DNA of 64,000 nt from Conchocele bisecta (lineage: Eukaryota; Mollusca; Bivalvia; Lucinida; Thyasiridae): contig CM055266.1 of the NCBI GenBank assembly GCA_029237695.1, forward strand, positions 12,789,805 through 12,853,804, written 5' to 3'. Made by a program: the position numbers and the translations under genes. This document shows, piece after piece, positions 1 to 12,060 of the stretch (positions within the stretch are counted from its first letter, which is position 1; every line of letters starts with the position of its first letter). The notes under the pieces are model-generated. The model made no database searches. It was given only the letters and a program-made list of their open reading frames with translations, and was not told the origin of the DNA.

Positions 1-189
1 TAATGGTCAGTTTGTGACATTTTACCTTAAATAGTGGCCGGAGTGGTCAGACCATGTGATTTACCCCTCATCAAAATCCGGACAAATAAGGACAATATAA
101 AAGAATACGTACGTTGAATCAGATGCATTCTGGAAGTTTCAGTACTTGTTGTTGTTGTTAGTAAGAAATCAATATATGCGACATCAAGG

Positions 190-600
190 GAAACGAAACT
201 TATAATGAATTAACCCCAGCGTTAAGTTTTCGAAACAGAGCATTTTCTATGTCCGTGGCATTGACCTTGGGGTGATCAGGCACCATACGCTTTCCGTAGA
301 ATGATGCGGGATGATGTTGCAAATGTATCAATGCAATATTAAAGCATTCCATTAAGGGAAACAAAACTTATAATGAATTAACCCCAGTGTTAAGTTTTCG
401 AAACAGAGCATTTTCTATGTCCGTGGCATTGACCTTGGGTGTGATCAGGCACCATACACTTTCCGTAGAATGATGCGGGATGATGTTGCAAATGCATCTA
501 TGAAATATTAAATCATTCCATGAAAGGAAACAGAAGTGCAGATTAACCCCAACGTTAAGTTTTGTAACGGACGGACAGACGGACGGACGGGCAGACAACT
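190..600. repeat. Tandem repeat, about 168-bp unit, ending in GGAC simple repeat
   Basis: Two near-identical units (about 190-357 and 358-525) share the blocks TTATAATGAATTAACCCC, GTTAAGTTTTCGAAACAGAG and GATGATGTTGCAAATG. A third truncated unit begins at 527 and runs into a GGACGGAC simple repeat at 571-597. The short open frames here are not codon-like and lie on repeat units. Confidence 0.8.
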
Positions 601-889
601 TTTGGATCCCTATATCCCATTTTCGCTATGCGAAGGGATAAAAATCACTGTTAATTATCACAGCTGGAAATCAATAATAATTGTCAATTTAAGTGCCGAC
701 ACAGACACAACGTCACACAAGCCTAAAAGCCGTCACCGTTCGCTACCGATTAGCTAATATTTAACTCACTTTTGTAGAAGAAACTGGATTGGTCAGTAAG
801 CGTGGCTTACATAATGCGTGGGCCCAGGTACCCCTAAATATGTAAAAACTAGAAAATGTCTTCATAGAACACGGATGCCCCACATATCG

Positions 890-1745
890 CTTTGATAACA
901 AATGTGGAGTTGTCAGAGGACAACGAAGCGTGCCCGGTGGCAGCAAAGGAACCGAGGGCACATTTGAACATGGATTTGCCACAGCGCAGTAGCAATGCGT
1001 GTGTGAAATATGAAGCAAATCCAAGCAAGGAAACAGAAAATATAGGCCATTATTTACCCGAGCGACCCAAGCAAGGAAACAAGGCCATTTACCCCAGCGT
1101 TCGAGCGTTAAGGTTTCGAGATGCACAATTTTGTGACCTTGACCCTGGGCTTAGAAGGGGCGGCACGGACGTGGATTTGCCACAGTGCAGTAGAGGACCA
1201 TTGGAGCAATGCGTGTGTAAAATATGAAGCAAATCCAAGCAAGGAAACAGAAAATATAGGCCATTATTTACCCGAGCGATTGAGCGTTAAGGTTTCGAGA
1301 TGCACAAAGTATGTGACCTTGTCCCTGGGCTTGGAAGGGGCGGCACGGACGTGGATTTGCCACAGCGCACTAGAGGACCCTTGGAGTAATGCGTGTGTGA
1401 AATATGAAGCAAATCCAAGCCAGGTATGTGACCTTGTCCCTGGGCTTAGAAGGGGGGCGCGGACGTGGATTTGCCACAGCGCAGTAGAGGACAATTGGAG
1501 CAATGAGTGTGTGAAATATGAAGCAAATCCAAGCAAGGAAACAGAAAATATAGGCCATTATTTCCCCGAGCGACTGAGCGTTAAGGTTTCGAGATGCACA
1601 AAGTATGTGACCTTGTCCCTGGGCTTAGAAGGGGCGGCACGGACGTGGATTTGCCACAGCGCAGTAGAGGACCCTTGGAGCAATGCGTTTCTTTGAAATA
1701 TGAAGCAAATCCAAGCAAGGAAACATAAAATATAGGCCATTATAA
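890..1745. repeat. Tandem repeat, about five diverged units
   Basis: The block GAAATATGAAGCAAATCCAA recurs at about 1005, 1224, 1405, 1516 and 1697, and GACGTGGATTTGCCACAGCG-type blocks recur between. Unit lengths vary (about 110-220 bp), so some units carry internal deletions. The open frames on both strands are by-products of the repeat: the same peptide block recurs in each unit, with no domain. Confidence 0.85.
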
Positions 1746-1751
1746 TTTTTG

Positions 1752-1835
1752 AAGACGGACAGACGGACAGACAGACGGACGCCTACCACTGAAAAGTGTT
1801 ATTAACGTACGTACGTACGAACGCACGTACATAAC
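1752..1835. repeat. Simple repeats GGACAGAC and ACGTACGT
   Basis: A GGACAGAC-type run is followed after about 30 bp by repeated ACGTACGT. Between here and 2660 (about 800 bp) no gene or other repeat was recognised. Confidence 0.8.
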
Positions 1836-2659
1836 GTACATGGACTAACGATATGTCTCCTCTTGTCTATCGGCGAGGGGATAACAAGCTTTCCGTTACT
1901 CTGTAATATGTCTCTGCCTAATCTTACAAAACGAGCATGTTCACTGGAGAAGACCGGAGCAAAGCGTGTCACTTTCAACATGCCCTTGTATAGCTATAAT
2001 ATATCCGAAAGATGATACATGTACCCGTGATCTCATTCAGACACACAGTTAACTAATATCACATAATAGAATCCATTCGTGGTACACTGTATTGTGCACT
2101 CTATGCACAATATCTGAGTGTGCAAACTACAGATACGAGTGGACCCATTTGTATCAGCACATTTGGCAAAGCGAGTCGCTGGCTAAGGCATGTTGGCCCA
2201 CTATGTGTGCGAATCTTTCAGCGTGTTTAAGATCCATCTTGTATCCACGCACAGAACAATCTGAAACGTGATGCCGTTGAATGGATTATACCGCCTGTTT
2301 CACGAAGCATGCCCAATTTTACTGCCAAATAAACAAGGAAAAAACAATACCTTTTTCGATAATATTAAATTGTAATATTAAACTTAACATTGAGAATACA
2401 TTTTATGTAAAATTTTGTCAAATTACGAACAAATATTTCTCTATAAGATTTTAACATTGGGGAAAAGAGCTGTGCTGGAGAACCTGGAGAAGGAATACAA
2501 CCCAAAACACCCCCCGCCCCCCTCCAAAAAAATACAAGAATTCCGTCACTGAAGCGGTGTCGCGCCCGCCCAGGCAATTGACCGTAACATGACCATGGAC
2601 ATGTGCTAACGTAATAATCACAAAAACCGTCAGAGCAGTGCATGTTTAAAACACGAACA

Positions 2660-3375
2660 GGAACTTTTTGACATAAAAACATGGCAAAGTATTTCCACAA
2701 CCATGTGAAGGTAAAACATGTCAAGGTCATGTTAATGGCGGCGTCAGTGTGTTCCAAATGCTTACATGTATCAAGTGTCCACATGTTGAAACACTCCATC
2801 AAGTAATATTAATGTTATATGATGATGAAGAAACTTGTACAAACTTTTTGACGCAAGCAATAGCTAAGTGTTTCCCCAAAAATGTGAAGGTATAAAAGGA
2901 GAAAGTCATGTTAATGGCATCATGGGTGTGTTCCAAATGCTTACATGTATCAAGTGTCCAACCATTGGAGCAATCCATCAAGTAAGATTAATGTTATACG
3001 ATGATGAAGAAACGCGTACAAACTTTTTGACGCAAAAACTGGTGTGTTTCCGCAAACAAGTGAAGATAAAAAAAGGTCAAAGTCATGTTCATGGCGGCAT
3101 GAGGGTTTCCGACTGATCAGGTGTATCAAGTGCAATCCGTTACGTAATATTAAAGTTATATCATGATGAAGACACTTGTACAATGTATTTGAGGCGAAGA
3201 AGTGTTTACGCAAAGATGTGGAGGTAAAAACGGTCAAGGTCGTTTTTATGGCGGCATGAGTGTGTTCCAAATGCTCACATGTATCAAGTGTCCAAATATT
3301 GAAGCTATCCGTCAAAAAGAGAAAAGAGAAGTAATATTAAAGTTGTACAATGATGACGAAGCTTGTGCAAACTTT
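2660..3375. repeat. Tandem repeat, four units of about 170-180 bp
   Basis: Each unit carries CAAACTTTTTGACGCAA or a variant, GTGTGTTCCAAATGCTTACA, and a GATGATGAAGAAAC end. Units start near 2665, 2846, 3026 and 3190 and diverge progressively. Open frames on both strands repeat the same peptide (for example WTLDTCKHLEHT) once per unit and are not real genes. Confidence 0.85.
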
Positions 3376-4400
3376 TGAACATTTACACGTAGGACGACGA
3401 CGACGAAGGAAAATGATCTTGGAAATGATCTCACTAAAATAACAAAAGTTAAATTTTTAAAATCCGTCTACTATTCTTCAAATTAGAAAAAAACGTCCTT
3501 CGTTAATTTATACCATAGGCATCTTCACTCATAGGGATTTAATGATATGGGGAAATTGTTTTGTTTTTTTTCCGCAATAAAATCAATATTGGACCACATT
3601 TCATGAAGTAAAAAGAAGGCTCATTCTCATATTTTGATAAAATTGATATTATCGAAAAAAATATAGTTTACATTGTTTATATAGCCGTGAAATTTGGGCT
3701 GGTTTTCAGAAACAGGTAGTAACGTCAAAGATTGGGTATTTTACCGACGGTGAAATGTGACAGTGTAAATTAGGTGTGGTATAGGTTTCTGGAAGGAGAC
3801 GATGAGCTGTGTTTGGTTTAGGGAAGTGGTGGCTGGAAGTTGGGTGGATGACAGAAATGTATGATACGTTTGAGTAATATGTTTAGCAACGTTGTCAACA
3901 TGGATAACTGTGGAAGTATGGAGGGACTGACGCGCGTACGCATTGACGAATAGTGACCTGCTTTACCCGATCCTCTTTGCCCGACCTTCTACATTGCAAT
4001 CAATGCCATCAGGAACAGAAACGTGACAATACAGATCACCATATCGTACACTGTGACTGTGATGTAATACAATATGCCATTGATAAATCAGGTGACGATG
4101 CAATAATTGGCGTGACTCTCTGTGGCTGGGTACAATATAACCTGTATTGTCTGGGCCGCGGCTACGTGTATCCAGTCTAGAACCTGTATATGGCCACATC
4201 GCTAACTACATGAAGAGCTCATGCACAATGAGGCATGTAACTGTAAACCTCAATTGTGTTACATCCTGATATCAACACATATAATCTGCACGTAGCAGCA
4301 AGATGTTGATGGTTTATCAAAATTTAAGATTATCCATAATAATTGTACTTGGTTGCATACATCGAATCCAAACATACATATGGCACCAATACAATATAAT
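3376..4400. other. AT-rich DNA, no gene recognised
   Basis: Only short open frames without domain, splice context or start signal are present. I see no tandem array or inverted-repeat element in this stretch. Confidence 0.5.
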
Positions 4401-4404
4401 TGGT

Positions 4405-4700
4405 TGCTTGAGCGTAGAATGCAGGAAATGGCTTCCGCAATTCCAAAATTATTCCCCCTACCCAACTCCCTCGCACCGCTCAGTCGACGAACGAGCACAT
4501 CACGATTTTATTAGATTTTTTTTTTTTAAGAAATATTGAGCGTAGAATGCAGGGAATGGCTTACTCAATTCAAAATTTTCCGGGGGGCATGCCCCCGGAC
4601 CCCCCAAGCAAACTCCCTCGCCCAGCTCAGTCGACGAACGAGCATACCTCGTTCACGTTCCATGTGGCCCCCCCCCCCTTGGTGAAATCCTTGATCCGCC
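4405..4700 (+). repeat. Duplicated dispersed repeat with proline-rich shadow frame
   Basis: TTGAGCGTAGAATGCAG(G)AAATGGC and CAGTCGACGAACGAGCA occur twice, at about 4408-4500 and 4538-4645. The second copy also contains a palindromic CCGGGGGGCATGCCCCCGG and a C tract. This looks like the end of a dispersed transposable element. Its class cannot be decided here. Confidence 0.6.
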
Positions 4701-5159
4701 ACTGCTATGCCCATGGATATGGTACAACCGTACTAATAGAATAAGATAATACGATATGCTCTAAATGTACCAACATTATAAGTATGCGATATTTAACTAG
4801 TATTATATATATACAAATATGTAACCGTCAGAAAAGTGCTACTGTACGGACAAGAGCATGCACAATGCAGCGGCGTTTTCTGGATGGAATTCCATATCCC
4901 AGGATGCAAGATAGGGTGACATAATTATTGTTTTCGTCCATTCTTTAGATATGGCATTTTTTTCGGGCAGAATAAACATTCATTTACCTTCACCGGACGT
5001 GTTAATTGAAATTATTATATCAAACTTGAGTTGTCACTTTGATATCGGGGGTGAAAACAATTATTTATTCCTCTGTTTATTTGTTGATGTGCAATGATTA
5101 TACTTTATAATATGTCGATATAATATTTATTTCGGGGAGGCAGTTAGTTGATATAAGTA

Positions 5160-5345
5160 ATTTAAAAATGTCCTGCCTCATTTGCATATCAAAATAGCCT
5201 GATACAACCGCGCGTCTCTATCAGTAAATTAAATATTACTAAGTGATTATATATGTATAGCGAGCACTCGTAATTGTAAGAACTGGTTGAATAGTTACAC
5301 AATTATACACTTATTCAATTCCTATACAGAACATGTTGTGCCTAA
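5160..5345 (-). mobile_element. Copy of the TTAA-MITE family, inverted
   Basis: In reverse complement this stretch shares the GCATATGAAAATAGCCTGAT-type block and the variant of AATTATACACTTATTCAATTCC seen in the copies at 6500, 21983 and 26002. The termini are lost or diverged. Confidence 0.55.
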
Positions 5346-5544
5346 TACGAACAGATGGGTCTCCAACTTTAATATGTACAAAATATGCCCACCTTACGCG
5401 TTTAATTTTTGTTTTCCAAATTACATTTTTGACAACACTGTTTGTATAAGAATGTTAATACCTTGCACATGTACCCCTCGTCCGAACAACCAAGACCAAG
5501 GTCACCGATGTTAGCGGCGGCTATGAGCAGGTGAAAATAAATTT

Positions 5545-5757
5545 AAGGATTGTGTTCATCCTTAACGACATCCCTGTCTATCTTGTTTGGACTTGCGTGC
5601 ATTGTTTCCTTTCCTGTATGTGAGAGTTGAAATCCGGTTATACCCGTTATAAGAGTACTAAGATTAGTGCTAATCCTATTACGTTTGAGGGTGGGCCCGG
5701 CCTTAAATGACTGTTGATATACCATTAAACGCCATTAAACAAACTAACAAACACGGT
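5545..5757 (+). mobile_element. SINE-like copy (ATCCTTAACG...CCATTAAACGCC family)
   Basis: Shares with the copies at 11536-11883 and 20985-21365 the order TTCATCCTTAACG, GAGAGTTGAA, TATACCC, GTTGATA, then a CCGTTAAACACC-like tail that degenerates to ATTAAACAAACTAACAAAC. No tRNA-like head was found. The family assignment rests only on similarity within this window. Confidence 0.6.
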
Positions 5758-6048
5758 TACCGAGGAGTTGTGTTCATATTGTGCGGATATATGCCACGCG
5801 AGATTTAGTTTCATGAAACAAAGTCATTTTCTTATGTACGCTACTGAATACTTGCAACTCGCAAATATTTGAATAATTTCAGCCGTTCTGAAGATGGAAC
5901 TCACAAGTATGAATTTGTACCTTTTTCAACTCACAAGTCAAAATATGCACAAGTATATATGTGAGAGTCCGTCCGTCCGTCCATTTTGTCAGTGACGCTG
6001 CCTTGATATACTATATAATATAATAATATGTATATCTAAAAAGATAAT

Positions 6049-6121
6049 AGCGGACGATTTGACCAAATAGTGGACGAATTGACAAATAGCGGGCGATTTG
6101 AACAAATAGCGGACGGTTTGA
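6049..6121. repeat. Short tandem repeat, about 20-bp unit, four copies
   Basis: The unit AGCGGACGATTTGACCAAAT varies over four copies. It ends next to TTTGACTATTG. No gene lies within several hundred bases. Confidence 0.75.
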
Positions 6122-6499
6122 CTATTGTTTTTACTAGGTTAGCTACTTTGGAGCTACCTAGTATAGCAGTCATAGAGATGGAATGTCAACTATTTCTACT
6201 TTAAAACTACCATTATGAGTGTCGAATTTGTAATGTTTCATTACCAAATTTTACTGAATGTAAACTAAAGAATAAAGCACACAGTCTTAATTATATTTTT
6301 TTTTATTTACATTATAGTCAATGTTTTGTCCTACTGTCCCATTAAACAATAGATAACGGAACTGTCACCATAGGTATCGCACTAGTTTGGTCGAAGGAAT
6401 CCTTGCGGCCATTATGGCGACTTGTGAGGCCATATAAAGTTAATTTATTGAATATCATCAGACTTTTGGGGGAAAATACGGCGGTGTGTGTGTCTTATT

Positions 6500-6957
6500 A
6501 TTTTTTTGACACTATTCCACCAGTTCTAAAATTACGAGGGCCCGCTATACAGATATAATCATTTAGTAACATTTATTTTACAGATAGTGACGCGCGGTGG
6601 TATCAGGCTATTTTCATATGCAAATGAGGCATGATATTTCAAGATTTAATTATTTATACAAATTAAATGCGTCAACTAAACAAATAGTATTTTTGACAAT
6701 TTATAAAGTACATGTATAATCATTGCGCATCAAAAAATAAATACAGATACTAACTAGTAATGTTGGTTAACCTTTTAAGGAAACACGGTTATCGCCCCTG
6801 ATTAGTGTGCATGTTTACGTCAGATATAAAATGTATAATAATACAAATCAATACGTGGGGAAATGGTGAATGAATGTTTATTTTGTCAGGAAGTGTCCCA
6901 GATGATGTCTCTGATGTATATAACATTTTGTGTTTACCGAGTGGGCATGTACCTTTA
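6500..6957. mobile_element. TTAA-MITE family copy
   Basis: Contains ACTATTCCACCAGTTCTAAA, GACGCGCGGTGGTATCAGGC and CATATGCAAATGAGGCATGA, shared with the copies at 21983 and 26002. The right end GTGGGCATGTACCTTTAA at about 6940-6957 matches the inverted terminus of the complete copy at 21983-22685. The left terminus is not recognisable. From here to 7790 nothing else was recognised apart from a C tract at 7049. Confidence 0.65.
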
Positions 6958-7579
6958 ATGTGCCAGGCGGACACACTATCCAAACACTATACAAAATGGA
7001 ATGCAGCATTGTAAGGGTTAGTCCTGCATACAGACATGAAAACTGGCGCCCCCCCCCCCCCCTATCGTTTTTTACCGCGACTATTATGGAACATCTGATT
7101 GGCCAACTGAACGTATGAACCCATTAATTAGATAACCGACTCTGACTGGCACGTGGGTCAGACTGAACTGATCATGTAGTATAATTTCGGCGGCATGTCT
7201 CGCTTTCCGTTTTGACAGCGGAACATTGGATTCTACTCAAGCATGTATACGTTGTTTAGATTTGCTTAGGGTCAACCCTACATACAAGTACTATGATAAT
7301 CGTAAATGTACCTACATGTATATATGCTGTCAGGTTGGCGTAATTTGCGCGTGATGAATTTCATATGGGCTCTATATTTATGGGGCAATTACTAAAATTG
7401 AATTTTCTTACTAGTTTGCACTGTTTCCAATCATGACTTGTGACGTAATGTTTGTCATACATGTATATAGTATGGTCACCTTTTAACTCGTTTGTATATT
7501 TTCAGACCATATGATAAAATATGGAAAAACGGGGCGTATGTATTATGCCACCTGTGTAGTATGCACATTCGTGTAATCT

Positions 7580-7745
7580 GATCAGGTCTACACCGTTCGC
7601 TATTCCATGAATGAAACGCCCGTCATGTTTCTAACAAGCAGCATACATTGTATATCGTCATTAGACTAAGTATGTGTTATATTTGATCAGGAACTACACT
7701 AGTCATAACTCACATAAGTCCAATGTTGCCAGTCACAGTCACATT
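7580..7745. repeat. Dispersed GATCAGG(T/A)CTACAC motif cluster
   Basis: TGATCAGGTCTACACCGTTC, TTTCTAACAAGCAGCATA and a second GATCAGGAACTACAC occur in one 165-bp block, followed by CAGTCACAGTCACAT. The same ordered blocks recur at 27953-28153, 28690-28830 and 34785-34960, so this is a dispersed element rather than a local coincidence. Confidence 0.55.
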
Positions 7746-7793
7746 TATGTTCTTATTTCGTTTGAAATAGCTTTTTAAATCACTAACAAACTA

Positions 7794-7949
7794 CAGTCGA
7801 ACCTCCCCTAACAGCCACCTCTCAGCCGATAATTTACATAAAACATAGACAATTGCCTCTGATTATTTAACTTGCGTACAACAGTCACCTCTCTACAACA
7901 GCCAGTGTTGTGCCTTCCCATGACTGGTTGTTATAGAGAGCTAGCACTG
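7794..7949. mobile_element. 156-bp TA-flanked MITE (Tc1/mariner or pogo type)
   Basis: Begins CAGTCGAACCTCCCCTAACA directly after TA and ends TAGCACTG directly before TA. TA target duplication and CAGT termini are known for the Tc1/mariner superfamily, including pogo/Tigger. Only the first few bases of the inverted repeat match well, and the element has no coding capacity. Confidence 0.6.
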
Positions 7950-8229
7950 TAATGAATATATTAATAAGGATGTGTGTCTAAAATTGATTCCTTAGTGTAA
8001 GAGTCGTGTCAGTTCCTGTTTATTGAACGTGCCGCAATTATGATGTAATTCAGAGAGACCGTTAATTCGACAGATTGTTGGAACATTAACATAGTGACAA
8101 TTAACCTGCCAATAGGAACAATGACATGTAGTAAACATTTGGAGGCGAACAAACTTGTAGAGCATTTCATTTTATGCAATGTTGTATAGTGATTGAGACG
8201 TTGGTCTGAGAATATAACGACAAGTTTCG

Positions 8230-8466
8230 TAAGTGCGTTTATGAAAGTTTGCATAGCTATTGAAATATTATGCAAATTGTCATAGCTACTAATGTTTGTC
8301 AGAGAACGGAAATACGTTTTAGAAACATTTTCAAAGCAACTAATATTTGTCTGAAAACAGTAATGTTATGAAAATGTTCATGGCGACTTCAATATGTATG
8401 ATGGATAGAATGGTTTATGAACATTTTCATAGTGAGAGGTATATTACATTTTATGAATATTTTCAT
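8230..8466. repeat. Diverged array of TTTATGAACATTTTCATAG units (left part)
   Basis: Blocks such as GTTTATGAACATTTTCATAG and GTGAGAGGTATATTACATTT recur with 40-60 bp spacing. The array stops exactly at the left edge of the element at 8467 and resumes at 10298, so the element was inserted into it. Confidence 0.75.
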
Positions 8467-8939
8467 AGGTTAGACACCACCAAATAGTTTTACTATATAA
8501 TTTAACCGAATGCCATCCAATAAGGCCAGTCTCTCCTACTTTCACTATTCGTATGGATGCTGTGGGACCCACTTGTACATGACCTGCAGCCAGTCTGTAC
8601 TGGTTCTGCATGAACTAAACAATAGGTTCACTTACTCCTAAGAAAGAAAAATCCAACCTTGTCATATCCTCCAATATTGTGTACATTTTTTGGCCACGGA
8701 AACTCCGTTTACATCAAGTGACCAACAGGGTCAGTGTTTTCTTTTAAATGCTACAAATATGCTGAAAACTGGTGTTGAAGGCACCCCAAAATGTTCCTCA
8801 AGTGAAACTGGGTAGTAATGGATCAAGATTTGCAAGCAAACGGTGTCTGTGACCTCAAAACACCCGCACTATTTTTTTATACCGGACTACTTTTGCATAC
8901 ACCCTGGGCGGTTTCGCACCATTTGGTGTCTTCTAACCT
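8467..8939. repeat. Left terminal direct repeat of the 8467-10297 element
   Basis: Starts AGGTTAGACACCACC and ends TTCTAACCT. Its sequence is repeated at 9825-10297. The short frame reading MSVTSKHPHYFF occurs in both copies simply because the repeats match. Confidence 0.85.
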
Positions 8940-9824
8940 ATAAGTGTACCAGTCCCACTACAAATCAGTCTACAATATTCACTATTCAAAAACTAGCTTC
9001 TATTCCTGGATACAGTACCAAGTTTGGAGCAAATATCTCAAATGGTTGTCACACAGCAGCTGTGTAACTCCACCATGTGACTGTCCACATTCTGCCTTAA
9101 ATTGAGCTACTACAGAACTATGGAGAATTTTAATAGATGATGAATTAAAAGCACAAATCTCCATAAAATCACATAACATTACCCTAAATAGTGTTATAGC
9201 TAACCATTCTACATATACAGACTCATCACTGAAACTATACCAACATGTATGCCACTCTGGAATGGTCGACAGACAAAAGGGTACTGGCTTGGAACGGTCA
9301 GTCAAGAAATTTGCTTTATAACACAGGAGGAAAGGAAAAACAATGTTTTCTGAGTACTAGTGTATTGATACTATACCGATATGCGAAAACAATACACTTA
9401 CGCCTAATTTTGGCAATTTGGTGGAACAGCGTCGCGATGTCGCGCCACTTTCCAGAACTTCTTAATTGTCCATCAGCATGCCAATATCAATGAATAAAAA
9501 TGAAAAACACACTATGATCACTGTTTTGCTGTATATTACTGTCATATTCCAAGCCCAATCACCTACAGGTAATTTGCATACACTGGTTTATTATATTTGA
9601 CTAAATAAAGCTGAGAAATCAAGATTTTAGAAGATTTTGAAGCCGATAACTGTCCGTCTGAGATACAAAAAGAACAAATATGTTGCATCGCGGAGTCCGC
9701 TCGATTATTCTTGTCGCAGTAACTTTAAATTATGTTCCCAGAGACATAGCTACAAGAAACATAAACTTCCAACTTCAAATTCTACAAACAAACATATCTC
9801 ACATAGGGCCTAGGCACACCTTAT
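8940..9824. other. Interior of the 8467-10297 element, non-coding
   Basis: 885 bp beginning ATAAGTG and ending CACCTTAT, a short inverted match. The open frames (up to 101 codons) show no reverse transcriptase, integrase, protease or gag motif. I cannot assign a function. Confidence 0.5.
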
Positions 9825-10297
9825 AGGTTAGACACCACCAAATAGTTTTACTATATAATTTAACCGAATGCCATCCAATAAGGCCAGTCTCTCCTACTTT
9901 CACTATTCGTATGGATGCTGTGGGACCCACTTGTACATGACCTGCAGCCAGTCTGTACTGGTTCTGCATGAACTAAACAATAGGTTCACTTACTCCTAAG
10001 AAAGAAAAATCCAACCTTGTCATATCCTCCAATATTGTGTACATTTTTTGGCCACGGAAACTCCGTTTACATCAAGTGACCAACAGGGTCAGTGTTTTCT
10101 TTTAAATGCTACAAATATGCTGAAAACTGGTGTTGAAGGCACCCCAAAATGTTCCTCAAGTGAAACTGGGTAGTAATGGATCAAGATTTGCAAGCAAACG
10201 GTGTCTGTGACCTCAAAACACCCGCACTATTTTTTTATACCGGACTACTTTTGCATACACCCTGGGCGGTTTCGCACCATTTGGTGTCTTCTAACCT
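9825..10297. repeat. Right terminal direct repeat of the 8467-10297 element
   Basis: Second copy of the 473-bp repeat. It ends CTAACCT at 10297, directly followed by TCATAGAGATATGG, where the interrupted array resumes. Confidence 0.85.
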
Positions 10298-10440
10298 TCA
10301 TAGAGATATGGATATTACGCTTTATGAAACTGTTCATAGCGAGAGGGATATTACATGTTATAAACATTTTCATAGTGACAAAGATAGTACGGTTTATGAT
10401 GCAATGTGCATAGTGAGAGCGATAGTACATTTTATGACGT
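10298..10440. repeat. Array of TTTATGAACATTTTCATAG units (right part)
   Basis: TTATGAAACTGTTCATAGCG, TATAAACATTTTCATAGTG and TTTATGATGCAATG continue the array that was cut at 8466. Confidence 0.75.
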
Positions 10441-10978
10441 GGATGTTCAACTTGTCAAACTGGGCAAGTAGCTTGAACATTTAAAGTTAACCCTTTCAAC
10501 ACTACATACCTCTACCATAATGTTTGCAAACAGTGTAGATCACGAAGAGCCGGCTCGTAACGAGCCATCTTATCAGGATCTGCACAATGTGTGGATATTG
10601 TTCTTATTTCTAAACCAATACCCTTTCCTGATAAATGGAATAATCTAACAAAAACATGGGAGGGTCCATTCCACACTGGTCAGAAATTACATTTGACTGG
10701 TGGTTCAGCCTGTGACATTGAATATGACCTTCACTGACCTTGCAGTCATAGTTGAATCTACGTAGATCCTGCCCAGCCGTGCTCATATCGAGATGGATGA
10801 ACGCTTCACTGATGCCGGTCAATACCTTTCTCTGAAGTAAAATATGGTCCTTGTTACAGCGAGAGAAAATATTACCATAATAACCATACATGTTCGGACA
10901 CGGTTTATTCTACAAAGATTGTGCCAGTAGTTAGGGTTAGTATGGTTGTACTGGTGCATCACAATGACAATGTACATA

Positions 10979-11176
10979 TGAGACACGCTGTGTGATTGTG
11001 TACATTAGAACATGTGCCATATCTCATGATATTTACACAATTTACAAATATTTTCCGTAAATGACGTTGAAAGATGATGAAATTTCGACGTCGTTTACAG
11101 AATTATCACAGTTTCTGTAAAGATATTTCATGAAAATCACATATGTTCTTAGGTAAAAAATCACATGGCGTGTCTC
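10979..11176. mobile_element. 198-bp MITE with TGAGACACGC inverted ends
   Basis: Starts TGAGACACGCTGTGTGATT and ends AATCACATGGCGTGTCTCA, an inverted pair with few mismatches. TA precedes and follows it, the target duplication expected of Tc1/mariner-type elements. A partial further copy (TGAGACACGCTAAGTG with TTTACCTAAGAAAATGTGTG) lies at about 12316-12355. Confidence 0.7.
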
Positions 11177-11339
11177 ATATTTGGGTGCAGTTTGTTTTGG
11201 TTGGGAATCTCCCTATTTAAAGTGGTTTGTTTCCCCCCAAACAAATGGTGTCCGAATATTTAGGTTTGTTACGGTAGTAGATTTTTATCCAATCGTCTTT
11301 GAAATAAAAATAAATAAAATAAAGATTACAGTCGTACCT

Positions 11340-12060
11340 CTAAATTCACGGATACTGGTCAGCAGACTTGAAACCGAGGCCCCATCGCTTTTGACCTTGG
11401 CTGGGACACAGATAGGCCGTTAAACACCAATAAATCAAATCCCACCATACGCATGAAAACGGTCTTTCATAGTATTTCCATTCCACTGATATTGTTTTTG
11501 CCGTTCAATACATCAATCAATTCTGTTTGTGTCAGTTGTGGTTGTTTGGAGCATGCGATGTGTAATTTAATGATCAGGATTCATCCTTAACGGAATCCCG
11601 ACCAGAGGCATTTGGTCTTTGGCTTTCTTATATTTGAGAGTTGAATCTGTTTATACCCCTTATTTAGGAGTAATTACTTTTTTGGGAAGGGGCCAAGTGA
11701 TTGTGTGGTATGTACCTGGCACCAGGTCAGGTTATTCTAATTGCAGGGCTGAATATATATTTATCTCGATGTAAATATTGAGTTTCAATTTTGGGATTTT
11801 CACGACAATGCAGCAGGTTAAATGCGGGGCCGAACCCGATGACCTTCGCTGTTGATAGACCGTTAAACACCAATAAACAAAAATGTTCGTGTCAGAAAAC
11901 TACTGTCCGGTGAACAGTGTAGACCCTGATCTGATCGCAGTCGTCAGACATGTTTTCTTCTGAGCCAACGACAATCAATTAATTCAATCTCAGCCGACAG
12001 CAAAGAATGAGTGAATTCGCCCAGTACACCGCATCCCTTGACGTGGAACGAAGGTAGTGT
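11340..12060. repeat. Dispersed repeat, occupied copy (paralogue at 23540-23990)
   Basis: Shares long blocks with 23540-23990: GACTTGAAACCGAGGCCC, GGGACACAGATAGGCCGTTA, CATAGTATTTC, TACATCAATCAATT and CTGAGCCAACGACAATCAAT. This copy carries a 348-bp insertion at 11536-11883 that the other lacks. Confidence 0.8.
11536..11883 (+). mobile_element. SINE-like insertion with 12-bp target duplication
   Basis: The insert is bounded by TGTTTGTGTCAG (11524-11535) and TGTTCGTGTCAG (11884-11895). The paralogous site at about 23788 has this block once. It contains ATCCTTAACGGAATCCC, GAGAGTTGAATC, GGGGCCAAGTGATT and ends CCGTTAAACACCAATAAACAAAAA. A long target duplication and an A-rich 3' end point to retroposition by a LINE-type machinery. 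No tRNA-like head was found, so the promoter class is open. Confidence 0.8.

Larger units (their letters stand above)
8467..10297. mobile_element. 1.83-kb element with apparently identical 473-bp terminal direct repeats
   Basis: Two 473-bp copies (8467-8939 and 9825-10297) flank an 885-bp interior. Reading them side by side I found no difference. The whole unit interrupts the 8230-10440 array. TCAT lies directly left (8463-8466) and directly right (10298-10301), consistent with a 4-bp target duplication. Each terminal repeat itself has inverted ends (AGGTTAGACACC at the start, GGTGTCTTCTAACCT at the end). The plan fits a short non-coding LTR element (TRIM type), but the ends are not TG...CA and no primer-binding site or polypurine tract stands out. 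The alternative is two MITE copies bracketing a segment. Confidence 0.7.

Noticed and set aside
1121..1740. 191-codon plus-strand frame with repeated WICHSAVEDHWSN
   Set aside because: Tandem repeat. The opposite strand is equally open and there is no recognisable fold.
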